Shown one piece after another: positions 6,515-15,700 of a stretch of DNA of 16,855 bases. The stretch comes from an uncultured bacterium (GTDB taxonomy: Bacteria > Bacillota > Clostridia > Lachnospirales > Lachnospiraceae), in NCBI GenBank assembly GCA_905214365.1, contig CAJMMH010000020.1, forward strand, positions 1-16,855, given 5' to 3'. The position numbers and the translations under genes were made by a program. Positions within the stretch are counted from its first letter, which is position 1. Every line of letters starts with the position of its first letter. Under the pieces are notes generated by a model. It made no database searches. It saw only the letters and a program-made list of their open reading frames with translations, and was not told the origin of the DNA.

Positions 6515-8839
6515 TTATTCCTCCGGCGTGTTTCCTGCCGCCGCCTGCTGCCGGTACTGTCCCGGCGTAATTCCCATTTTCTTTTTAAAGCTGCGGATAA
6601 AATTCTGCGGGTTGCTGTACTGAAGCGAAGCGGCAATCTCAGCGACCGTACGGTCCGATTCCAGAAGCCACTTCTTTGCCATGGAAAAACGATAATCCTC
6701 CAGATACTGCGCGTAAGTAGTTCCCGTTTCTTCCTTAAACGCCTGCCATAGATACGTCGGATGCATATGCAGCTCCTCCGCCATCTGCTCCAGCGTCAGA
6801 TCTGTATCAAATCCGGTCTGGATCCGCTCTATAACCTGCTTTGACAGTCTTTGTCTGGTATCCGCTGTTTTCTCCGCAATCCAATCCATCAGCGGTACTG
6901 CCATCTTTTTCCAGAAGAAACAGTACATCCCATCCGCGTCATGAATCTTCATCATCTGTTCATACAGATGATCCGGAAAGCTGCCGTAGGCCTGCGTTCC
7001 AAACGGATTGGTTTCCTCTGTCAGCGCTGCAATCCGTGCTGCCGCACGCAGCATATATGCCTCGTAGATCTTTACCGTCCGCGGTGTTCCGAAAATCTGA
7101 TCCGCCACCTGGCGCAGAAACGCGGCCGCTTCTTCCCGATTTCCGTTTCGGATGGCAAACATCAGCTGGTCGCAGAGTGCGCCTGGATAACCGTTTGTTC
7201 CTTTGTTCATTTCTTCTTCCACCGGCGCAAGCAAAATATTCCGTTTCATCGAGGTCCGACAGGTCAGCGCTGCCACACTTTCCATATACGCCTCCGGCAC
7301 TTCTTCGAGCGTTGTAACCGGATTGCTGATACCAATACAGATATTTTGCGGTTCCTGACTGGATGAGCCAAGCAGTCCTTCTCCCGTTTTACATAGGAAA
7401 CTAATAAATTCCCGCTGTTCCAAACTGCTTCCCAAAAGAACCACAAGCATTTCCTGATACACCGTTTTCATTACAACCGACTCTAACGGCAGCCGCAGAT
7501 AAAGCTCCTGAAAACTCTTGTAAATATCTAGCTCATCCGATGCGGAGGCTGAACTTCCGGTATACTGAATTACCATCACAGCTAACAGCGGATCGGTCAT
7601 TTCCAGCTTCAGAGACTGCGCTTCCGCGCGGATATCCTCCGCTTTCCACAGACGCCGCCGGATCAGCCTTGTAAAAAACGTCTCCTTCAGACTTCCCTGA
7701 AACAACTCCAGCTGATGCCGCATCTCCTCCTGCTGCTTTGTAATCGAATCCAGCCCATCATTCAGAATCTGCAGCTCATTGCGGTTTTCTGTCTCCAGAT
7801 TGCCGATTTTCTGCATACGGGATGCCGCCTGGTAAATCGGCGCATAGACATTCCGGCTGAGCAGCACAATCATCGCTGTAATCAGAAGCAATGCAATTGC
7901 AACCAGCAGCAGCGCACTCACAAAAATTTCCCGATAAATACCCTCCATCGTTTTATCCGGATTCTCCGTCAGGTAAATCCAGCCCTTTTCGCCCCGGAAA
8001 TAGCTGACAAACTGCTTGCCGTTTCCATCGCTGACTGTCTGCGCGCCGCTGCGCCCGCTAAGATCCAGCTGATCCCATCCAGAAATCTCATCCGCAGACT
8101 TCCCTATCATTGCCGGATCTTCGTGGTAGATAATCCGATTTCCGCTTATAATCATTAACGGATGCTTTTCATCATACTGCGGACGGCTGAACACCGCGTC
8201 CATTTTCGCGTCATCCAGCGTCACAAAAATCGCCGCGTGCCGGACACTGCTTGACAGCGGACACTTAATCACCAGCGTAATTCCATCAAACGTAATCCGC
8301 TTATTCTGTATCGTACCGGTTGCCCGAAGTCCGTCCCACGGTTGGATAAATGTCCAGAATACCGTCTTTGATTCTGTCTCCGTCTGTGAAAGAATACTTT
8401 GCAGATATTCCTGATCGGATGGATCATAATAACAAATGTTGGAGTTTCCGATGATAAAGTTATCCCGAAAATTAATAAACATGACCTGCGCGAACAAATC
8501 CTGCTGAATCAGATAATCCTCCAGCAGATGCGTTACCTGCGACAGCGACGAATATTCCCGGTAATTCAGCGGATAATACAGATAATGCTCCAGCACTGAC
8601 TGCGCTGACGCTGACGTATAGTACGCTTCACAGAAACTCATATACGCCTCCAGCTGCTGTGCCCCTTTTTCCAGGTAATCAATTTCCTGTCGGCGTTCTT
8701 CCTCCTCCAGCCGCTGTGTATTTTTCCAGATCTGCCAGGTTCCGATCAGAAGAACCGGCAGAAGACAAATCGACGCCCCGATCAGGAACAGCCTGTACTT
8801 AATCGTCTTTTTCCGCTGCCGTCTCCCCTTCTGTTCCAC
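6515..8839 (-). CDS. Membrane-anchored AraC-family transcriptional regulator
   Basis: A 774-residue regulator with a sensor domain outside the membrane and a DNA-binding domain inside. A basic N-terminus is followed by a first membrane segment (about 15-38), an extracytoplasmic region (39-303, probably a Cache-like fold), a second membrane segment (304-328), a HAMP-like or coiled linker (329-390), a poorly defined middle domain, and a C-terminal double helix-turn-helix of AraC type (668-767). Within the last part, LTLEQMAEELHMHPTYLWQAFKE and VAEIAASLQYSNPQNFIRSFKKKMGITPGQYR are diagnostic. The start is GTG with a GGGGGG site 8 bases upstream; a nearby ATG is in another frame. It follows the GH2 gene by 78 bases, which include a weak 6-bp stem (8870-8875 with 8899-8904), so the two are probably co-transcribed. 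Relatives such as YesN/YtdP-like proteins sit beside pectin or oligosaccharide transport genes. The ligand is unknown. Confidence 0.9.
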   Translation of the reverse strand: MEQKGRRQRKKTIKYRLFLIGASICLLPVLLIGTWQIWKNTQRLEEEERRQEIDYLEKGAQQLEAYMSFCEAYYTSASAQSVLEHYLYYPLNYREYSSLSQVTHLLEDYLIQQDLFAQVMFINFRDNFIIGNSNICYYDPSDQEYLQSILSQTETESKTVFWTFIQPWDGLRATGTIQNKRITFDGITLVIKCPLSSSVRHAAIFVTLDDAKMDAVFSRPQYDEKHPLMIISGNRIIYHEDPAMIGKSADEISGWDQLDLSGRSGAQTVSDGNGKQFVSYFRGEKGWIYLTENPDKTMEGIYREIFVSALLLVAIALLLITAMIVLLSRNVYAPIYQAASRMQKIGNLETENRNELQILNDGLDSITKQQEEMRHQLELFQGSLKETFFTRLIRRRLWKAEDIRAEAQSLKLEMTDPLLAVMVIQYTGSSASASDELDIYKSFQELYLRLPLESVVMKTVYQEMLVVLLGSSLEQREFISFLCKTGEGLLGSSSQEPQNICIGISNPVTTLEEVPEAYMESVAALTCRTSMKRNILLAPVEEEMNKGTNGYPGALCDQLMFAIRNGNREEAAAFLRQVADQIFGTPRTVKIYEAYMLRAAARIAALTEETNPFGTQAYGSFPDHLYEQMMKIHDADGMYCFFWKKMAVPLMDWIAEKTADTRQRLSKQVIERIQTGFDTDLTLEQMAEELHMHPTYLWQAFKEETGTTYAQYLEDYRFSMAKKWLLESDRTVAEIAASLQYSNPQNFIRSFKKKMGITPGQYRQQAAAGNTPEE

Positions 8840-8917
8840 TCCATTTTCCCCCCATTTCTATAATATGTGCTCTCGGAATCCCGTTGTGCCCGGCTTTGCG
8901 AGAGGATTTTCCGCCGA

Positions 8918-11900
8918 TTATCCCTGCTGGATTTCTTTCGTTGCCGTTCCCGCATGCACCGGCTGACCATCTCCCGCCTGCTCTTCCTTAAGCAGTTCAT
9001 CGGTCAGAAATACAATTGCAGCCGCCGAAAAAACATCTGGCCAATCTGACCGGTATTCCCGATACCAGCCATCTTCCTTCGATATCCAGCGTGCCTCCTC
9101 ACAGGAAGCAAATCCGGACCGAACCGTAAGACGAATCCTGTCTGCCGTTTTCGTTTCGGCAAACCGGATTGTCTTCGGAGCAAAGGAAGAACACAGCTTT
9201 CCCTCTGCTGCCATTTTCCAGCCATCCTGCTCCCATACTTCCACACAATATCCACAGATATCGCCTTCATGCTGCCGTTCATTCTGGCGCGGCATGTAAA
9301 CCAGTCCTTCAATACGGTGCAGCTTCGGTATTGTAAATTCTATCGTAAACGGATACCGCCCCACTGCCCGGAATACCTGCTCCGGATTTCCTTCCAGCAT
9401 CGACGTCAAATCCGTGTCAATCACACCGTTTGAGTCGCTGCATACAGCGCTTACCTGCCATTGCTTCATCACTGATGGATGAAAACGAAGTCCAAGCAGC
9501 ATTTCTTCCGAAATGGAAACCTCCGGCAAAAACGCGTCTGACCTTGCATATGCCAGAAGACTTTGCCGCAAGGCGGCCGCCGCCGGACGTTTTTCTCCAT
9601 TCGACTTCAGCTCTGCTGATACAAACAGCAGACTTCCGGCTCCGACTTTACACTCAACAACCATTCCAAGACGCAGACTTCGGTTCCAGTCGTCAATCGG
9701 CTGTACAATCGGCTTCAGCTCTTTTGGAAATTGTTCCATGCAGATTCCCTTTGCATGCTCCATAATTTCTTCCCACTGCCAGCCTCCCCAGGCTTCTGTT
9801 TCAAATCCGGCAAGCGCCGGATGATCCCTCCTGCAGACCAGACCCATTCCTCTCGCGTAGGACGGCCCCATCTGCGCGTTCCAGAAGACCGGATAAAAGC
9901 GCAGCGATGGATTTTCGTATCCAAGAGACGCAAGCGGCGGATAAAAAACAACACGCTTTCCGTCCCGCAGCTCCTGCAGCGCTTCCTCCCAGTTCTCCGT
10001 TTCCACAACACCGGCGGCGGGCGCTCCGCTTCCCGCCTGGTAAATCCACAAGTTCCAATGGTTTGTCACAGCATCTGCGTCAGGAATCCCGCCGGGAACC
10101 GTTCCTGCATTTCCCTTCCCCGTCAGCCAAGTCCGGAAAATATAGCCGCCTTCCCTCTTTGCATCTCTGAGTGAAACAGCAACCTCTCCGATCTGTGTTC
10201 CTTTTCCAATCGGAATTTGTCCGCAGTCAAAATGCCCCTTCTGCAGGATTTCTCCGTCTTTTGCCTCAAAGCTCCAGTTTAATGCTTTCCCGGTCAATGG
10301 TCCGCTTCCAAAATGGCAGAGTTCCAGCGTACAGGAAAATGTTTCATCGGTTGTGTATACCTTTTTCGGAATCCTGGCAAGGATCACGGTCGGTCCGCAA
10401 AATTCTCTCCATTCCTTTGCTGAAACATATCCTTTCTCCTCCCAGTATGTATTCAGCACGCCGACAAGCGCTGAACCCTGCCCAAGATAATCATGAAGAT
10501 CCAGCAGTTCAAATCCGTACATATGCGGTGTCCGGAAATTGGCTTCCAGATCTTCCTTGTACATTGCTGTCTGAAGCCGCCCGGAATTGAATACAAATTC
10601 CGGATTCTGTTCCAACACACCGTGCTCCTTTGCAATTTCCCGATAAATCCGATAGCTTCCCGGCTGCAGATAGCCGTCCATCCGGTCAATAATCTGAAAA
10701 TCAGGGTAAGAACACCACTGACCAAGCTCATGGCAGATCACCGGATAGCGAATTCCTTCCAATGACTTGCGATAGTCTCTGCCATTCCACCCCTGCCGTC
10801 CGCGAATCGTGCCGCCCGGTTCAATTCCATAACCGGAACGATGGAAATACACATAATCCACGCCGTCAATATCCTTCGGTTTCTGCGGATACGGCCAGCC
10901 TGACTGCGCGGTATACAGTCTGCGTCCATCCTTTTTCTTCCACTCACTTACCCAGTTCGGGAGCACATCCGGCCACCGTTTTCCCGGCTCATTGCTCGGC
11001 GAAAACAATACAAATGACGGATGATTGCCAAATGCCTGCAAAATCCGTTCCGTTTCACGATTCAGAATCTCTGTCATTTCCGCGCCCGGCGTAAAGTTAT
11101 TCCACATCCCGCACTCAATCTGCAGATAAATACCCGCGCGGTCCGCAGCCTTAAACGCAGCCTCCGGCGGACAGTACGAATGCATGCGGATAAAGTTTAA
11201 TCCCCACTTTTTGAGAACCTGCATCATGTTATCCCAAAATGCCGCGTCGGTCCGTGGATAACCGGTCTCCGGATAATCCCCGCCAAAATGCGTTCCCCGG
11301 AAATAGGTCGGGCGACCGTTGATTTGGAATAAGCCGTCCTTTGTCTCCGCGGTACGGAAGCCAAAACTTGCCTCCATGATATCTTCTGCAGCCGCGCAGC
11401 CGCACTGTTCCTCACTGCCTGGCACAATTTGGGCTATTGTAACTTTCGCCGCAATCCGCTCCAGATGCGGCGTAAATTCATCCCATCGCAGCGTATCCTG
11501 CGGATAAAAAACCATCTGTTCAAAGTAATTAGTTCCCGGCTCTGCCCAGACCTGCTCTGTCTTCCATTCGGTATCCCAGTCTGTATTGTCCCCGTGTTCA
11601 CAAAGATTCTTACGGCAGACAGATATCCCCACATTCTGCCTCTGATCCGTATGGTTTTCCACCGTCAGCTTCACTCTTACGCACATTGTCCCTGCATCTG
11701 GGTACAATTCCATGCGATGCAGCTCCACCGGCGGCTTTTCCTGCAATACAACCGCGCCAACCATCCCATTCCAGGTCACGCCAAGCGCATCCGATACGCC
11801 ATGTCCGTCCGGACGGTACGGCAGCTGCCAGCCGTTGTCAACACAGACCGTCAGCACATGTTCACCTGCAGCCAGGCATCCCAGATCAATTTCATGCGGC

Positions 11901-12337
11901 GCGCACAACCCCATCGCGCTTCCCTTTCGGATCCCGTCAACCCACGCAGTCGTTTTCCATCTTGTACATTCCATAAACAGCCGATAAAACCAGCCATTCT
12001 TTTCTTCTTTTACGCAAAACGCGGTGCGATACCACGCTTTTCCCGTATAATGCCTGGGCGGCTGGCAAAGAAACGGAACCGGAATTTCCCGCTCATCCGC
12101 TGTGCCATGATCCGCCAGCTTTTCCCAAACGCGGTATTCTTCCCTGTCATACCAGCGGCGGTCATACAAACTCTGTACCCATTCTGTATTCTTTGTGATT
12201 TTATCTCCATATCCCTGCGCCTGGAGAATACCCGGAATTTCAATTGTCTGTGTAAATTCCTGCTGTTCCCAGTGCTCACTCTCTCCTATATCCGACGGAT
12301 CCAGGCGAAACTGCCAGATCCCGCTTTGCTTAATCAT
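8918..12337 (-). CDS. Glycoside hydrolase family 2 protein with C-terminal accessory domains
   Basis: A 1139-residue GH2-type enzyme without a signal peptide, so cytoplasmic. An N-terminal jelly-roll sugar-binding domain (about 1-200, with YTGKAWYRTAF near 97-107) leads into an immunoglobulin-like domain (about 203-330) and a TIM barrel (about 335-630). The barrel holds NFIRMHSYCPPEAAF (381-395), the probable acid/base glutamate E450 in SPSNEPGK, and the probable nucleophile E537 in ICHELGQWCSYPDF. Beyond the barrel, residues about 770-930 resemble the ThuA/glutamine-amidotransferase-like fold seen in some long GH2 proteins, and about 948-1080 resemble an F5/8-type (CBM32-like) domain. Specificity could be beta-galactosidase, beta-glucuronidase or another pectin-side-chain activity; the sequence does not decide. 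The start ATG has a GGAGG site 5 bases upstream. It is the first gene of the unit that also carries the regulator. Confidence 0.85.
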   Translation of the reverse strand: MIKQSGIWQFRLDPSDIGESEHWEQQEFTQTIEIPGILQAQGYGDKITKNTEWVQSLYDRRWYDREEYRVWEKLADHGTADEREIPVPFLCQPPRHYTGKAWYRTAFCVKEEKNGWFYRLFMECTRWKTTAWVDGIRKGSAMGLCAPHEIDLGCLAAGEHVLTVCVDNGWQLPYRPDGHGVSDALGVTWNGMVGAVVLQEKPPVELHRMELYPDAGTMCVRVKLTVENHTDQRQNVGISVCRKNLCEHGDNTDWDTEWKTEQVWAEPGTNYFEQMVFYPQDTLRWDEFTPHLERIAAKVTIAQIVPGSEEQCGCAAAEDIMEASFGFRTAETKDGLFQINGRPTYFRGTHFGGDYPETGYPRTDAAFWDNMMQVLKKWGLNFIRMHSYCPPEAAFKAADRAGIYLQIECGMWNNFTPGAEMTEILNRETERILQAFGNHPSFVLFSPSNEPGKRWPDVLPNWVSEWKKKDGRRLYTAQSGWPYPQKPKDIDGVDYVYFHRSGYGIEPGGTIRGRQGWNGRDYRKSLEGIRYPVICHELGQWCSYPDFQIIDRMDGYLQPGSYRIYREIAKEHGVLEQNPEFVFNSGRLQTAMYKEDLEANFRTPHMYGFELLDLHDYLGQGSALVGVLNTYWEEKGYVSAKEWREFCGPTVILARIPKKVYTTDETFSCTLELCHFGSGPLTGKALNWSFEAKDGEILQKGHFDCGQIPIGKGTQIGEVAVSLRDAKREGGYIFRTWLTGKGNAGTVPGGIPDADAVTNHWNLWIYQAGSGAPAAGVVETENWEEALQELRDGKRVVFYPPLASLGYENPSLRFYPVFWNAQMGPSYARGMGLVCRRDHPALAGFETEAWGGWQWEEIMEHAKGICMEQFPKELKPIVQPIDDWNRSLRLGMVVECKVGAGSLLFVSAELKSNGEKRPAAAALRQSLLAYARSDAFLPEVSISEEMLLGLRFHPSVMKQWQVSAVCSDSNGVIDTDLTSMLEGNPEQVFRAVGRYPFTIEFTIPKLHRIEGLVYMPRQNERQHEGDICGYCVEVWEQDGWKMAAEGKLCSSFAPKTIRFAETKTADRIRLTVRSGFASCEEARWISKEDGWYREYRSDWPDVFSAAAIVFLTDELLKEEQAGDGQPVHAGTATKEIQQG

Positions 12338-12370
12338 ACATTCCTCCGAAATGTTTTTTTACAGAATCAT

Positions 12371-12393
12371 AGTCAAGCGGATATTCGCAATCC
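12371..12393 (+). repeat. 23-bp direct repeat, copy 2
   Basis: Identical to 1073-1095 and in the same orientation. It lies between the GH2 start codon and its probable promoter, hence in the GH2 mRNA leader (as the complement). It is followed directly by a shortened echo, CGGATTCGCAG at 12393-12403, and its end forms part of a perfect 10-base palindrome AATCCGGATT (12389-12398). This denser arrangement suggests a protein site or an RNA hairpin here, but the function is unknown. Confidence 0.9.
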
Positions 12394-12431
12394 GGATTCG
12401 CAGTATTTTTGATTCCGTATTTCATATCGTA

Positions 12432-12440
12432 AGTATACCA
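12432..12440 (-). promoter_or_regulatory. Probable extended -10 promoter of the GH2-regulator unit
   Basis: On the minus strand TGGTATACT (12440-12432) is an extended -10 box: a TG motif one base before TATACT, five of six matches to consensus. A good -35 box is not evident, which the TG motif can compensate. Transcription would start near 12425 and give a leader of about 88 bases containing repeat copy 2. An 11-base palindrome, CCATAGTATGG (12438-12448), overlaps the TG motif and could be an operator. Confidence 0.45.
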
Positions 12441-12582
12441 TAGTATGGACAAATGGAAAACAGGAATATTTTTTATAAATTGTTCTTGACAGAAGTTTTT
12501 TTCCATAAAAATTGTGTTTTTACAAAATCTCCTGATTTTCCGAACGAAATCCTTGTCTTTAAAAAAACCATTTTTTCCGATA

Positions 12583-12591
12583 TGCTATACT
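12583..12591 (+). promoter_or_regulatory. Probable extended -10 promoter of the large orphan gene
   Basis: TGCTATACT (12583-12591) is an extended -10 box like the one proposed for the divergent GH2 gene. No strong -35 box is seen 17 bases upstream; that region is A/T-runs. Transcription would start near 12598, giving a leader of about 160 bases. Its position inside the extra N-terminal part of the open frame argues against translation from the ATG at 12453. Confidence 0.45.
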
Positions 12592-12617
12592 TAATACAAT
12601 ACCAACAATTCCAAATA

Positions 12618-12758
12618 ATGTACGTTGGAAATCAGGCATTCCTGCGGAAACTCAGGTCAGGCGGGATATTCGCCATTGGAGCAGAGGACTCCCTTGATTT
12701 GATTAAGAAAGCAAAGGAAAGATTCCAAACGTACATAAAACAGCAAAGGAGGTTTTTT
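12618..12758 (+). promoter_or_regulatory. Structured mRNA leader of the orphan gene
   Basis: Two arms 88 bases apart, 12618-12633 and 12721-12736, can form a helix of about 15 pairs (9 uninterrupted, from ATGTACGTT with AACGTACAT apart from one bulge near its end, then 4 and 2). Inside it, three small stems are possible: CCTG/CAGG (12641-12644 with 12653-12656), GGCG/CGCC (12660-12663 with 12671-12674) and GGAG/CTCC (12678-12681 with 12689-12692). Competing pairs also exist. TTCCAA (12609-12614) can pair with TTGGAA (12625-12630), which would break the long helix, and CTCC at 12689-12692 can pair with the GGAG of the ribosome binding site (12748-12751). It matches no riboswitch or T-box that I recognise. 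The pairing is visible in the sequence; a regulatory role is inferred. Confidence 0.4.
12657..12676 (+). repeat. Variant third copy of the repeat core
   Basis: The segment reads TCAGGCGGGATATTCGCCAT and aligns with the 23-bp repeat (TCAAGC-GGATATTCGCAAT), with one inserted G and two substitutions. The shared ten-base core GGATATTCGC is exact. The changes lengthen the hairpin stem to GGCG/CGCC around the loop GGATATT, so pairing is kept or improved. It lies within the leader of the orphan gene, about 264 bases from copy 2. Confidence 0.55.
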
Positions 12759-15700
12759 ATGCTGTCATACAAAGAATTATTTGAAACACTCTGGCCCGCA
12801 AATGCGTTATCCATCTTCCACAGCATGTTCACGAATGAAAATTATATTTTCCCACACCAGCAGGCTCCGGTATTTTCTGACACTGATTTTTCCTATGAGA
12901 GAGATTATAAAGAATCCGTCTGCCGCGCGCAGATACGCAGAAGAAAATCCTTTTACGAACAGTCTGCCAAAAGCAGCGATGTTCTGACCGACTGGTTCTG
13001 CGGCCGACCAATTGATTCTGAAAAAGATAAATTCTGGTTTGAATTGAAAAAGGCAGAAACATTCTCTCTAGAGCAGGCTCTGAACTTTTTTGCAGAAAAT
13101 TCCGAACTACTGTCTGATGAAATTATTGATTCCCTCCGCGCATGGGCTGACCGGAACCAGAATGCAATCTGCAGCGATCTGTATTTTCTAATTGCGTGTT
13201 CCGACTGCAGCAACGCGTTAAAAGTCCTGTTTGCCCTTATCGCATGCCGGGTTGAAGCAGTTGAAGAAATTCATTACCCGCTCCTTGGCCAGGAATACGG
13301 CAGTCTGAAATCCGCAGTCGAAGAAAATAAGCTCCACATTTCCCGTCTCGAAGAAGACTGGCTGAACCACTGGCTGAGCCGAAATCGCAGTGTATACGCA
13401 TCCGCTCTGAAAACGCTTATCGCAGTTGAACATGCTACCAGACAGGATTTTCTGGCTCAGAAAAAGGGGCTTTACGCGCTGAAATCCTGCCGCATGACAC
13501 GGACAACCTTTGTTATGCTTTTAAACCTCGATGAAATTGTACAGGAACGCTTAATTACACCAACCGATAAGGACGATTTTTTCAAAGCGGCTGCATCCTG
13601 TATTCCTGCCGGATCGGCAGACACAGAGATGTGCTCCAATGATATTTACACCTTGTTCTCTTATATTGTGACCGTTCAGTACGGCGATGAACTCTGCGCT
13701 GGAAAACAGCTGCTTTATGTAACCGTCAATCCGCTCTTCCAGGAATTGCTGACCAGGTATTTTTCCGGCTTTTCCGGAACCGAAATGCGGGAAACATTAG
13801 AAACGCTGTTCCAGTCTTACAGAAGCTGCACAGGACTCCACAAAAACATTTACAGTCCCGCAAAATATGAGCTTAATGTTACAATTTCATATTATTTAAA
13901 CTTTATCTGTTACCATCATTATGCAGGCGCGATGCATGCCGCAGATATCTGCAGCTGCATAAAAGAACTGATTGATACACATAATTATCATACCTCGTAT
14001 ATGAACACTTTGTTTGCAGGTAAAAACGGAAGCCGCGCTGCCGCGGAAGGTGAACCGCCGCTGATTAATGGACTAACTGATGAAACGATCTGTGATCTGA
14101 CGCACCTGTTTTACAAAAATCTTGCTCACACTGCGACACGGGTACCAACCCTTGGCAAAAATGTCGCGGTCTGGGCCGATCAGCACCATAAATCTTATTT
14201 TATTGAGCAATTGATTATTGAACTCGGATGCTGTGACGAAAATCTCTGGAGCCTGTACATCCGCAAAGCGGTTCATTTAAGTACGCTTGCCAATTATCTG
14301 ACCAATACTCTTTTAAACGGTTCCGCGAATGACTGGAGCAATCTGCTTTGTGTGCTTGGCCGAATTGAAGCATATCCAGCGGAAGCATTGTACCGGAGAG
14401 TCAGTCTCTCAAATAATAACCTGATTGAATCCAGAATTCAGATCATCGAACAGTCTTCATTGGCTTCGCCGGCTGTCCTTCATGATCTCTCGCGTTTAAA
14501 GCAGCGCATTCAGCACACAAACAATTACACAGAAGCAACGATCGCCCCAGGCAGCGCTGTCGATGCCCCAGCTCATTTCCAAACTAATGCAAACGCCGAT
14601 GATAATATCGGCAAATCACGCGCTTATCATGCTTTACCTCAAGATGATGACCGGAAGCTGGCAGTTCATCTGCTGGACGCAATCCGCCAGTATGAAGATA
14701 CCCGTTTCCTTGATCATATCGATTCTCAGCCGCTCAAACTTCTTGTGAGCGAACTGATCAAAGCGCAAAATAGGCATTCTACACTGGTTGGTCGGGCGCT
14801 GGCATTAATTCAGAAGTATGAATGCGCTGCTGCAGACCCAGCCGTGGATCCACAGTCACAGACTGTTGTTACGATGCTGAAAGATCTTCTGATGCTTTCA
14901 CCCAATACGCTGAATCTTCCTGGAAAAAACGCATTTAAAAAGATTATTATTTGGATAAACGACTTCATCTTAGCCCGCGGAATCCCTGAAAATTTTGGAA
15001 ACCTGCAGATGCAGAAGCTGAACTGGAATCTGTATCACCACAACGTACCGGAAGAAAGAAAACGCCTCTGCGTTCAGACTGCAATCCAGCGCCTAGCTGC
15101 CTCAACACCGCTGAACCAGAAGAAAACAGCTGCATATTTCTTTTCCTGGGCATCAAAGGAATACACATTTTCTAAAACAGCGGCTCTTCTGTGCGAAGAT
15201 GAAAATTGTCTGAGTAATTTTACCCGCGTTGTAAACATGACTCGAAAATATGAATACATCCGTTGGTGCTATCGTCCATTTCTCAGTTATCTTATGAACG
15301 AAGACCCATTCTGCAGCCTCCCTGAGATTTTACAGTGTACGCTCCCGTACGCGGCGACTGCGGATTCCAAGTTAAACGAAGCATTTGTAAAACGCTGTTT
15401 TCAGGAAAAGAACGGTCTGCCATACGGATATATCCCTGTACACTGGCAGGACTTCTCACTGTCCGTAAAAACAGCATGGACTACATTTTTCAATTGCATA
15501 AATAAACGGCCTGATTTTATCAAAGATTTTGTCAGAAGTATTCTGAATCAGGTTGAAGACACCATCTATACAAAACAGCTCACCAAGAACCGTGATCATT
15601 TTTTTCATACGATTTTCAGCATTCTGCGGGATGAGCCGCAGCGCACTGCCCGTTTATCCATGATTCTGTTGGGACGCATTCTGACCTGCATCAGCAACGC

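Noticed and set aside
11429..12412. A 327-codon open frame on the plus strand opposite the GH2 gene
   Set aside because: It is antisense to the well-supported GH2 N-terminal domains, has no ribosome binding site and its translation shows no plausible domain.
12453..12758. N-terminal extension of the orphan protein by 102 residues from the ATG at 12453
   Set aside because: No ribosome binding site precedes that ATG, the segment contains homopolymer runs, a probable promoter and a paired leader, and a much better start (AAAGGAGG plus ATG) lies at 12759.
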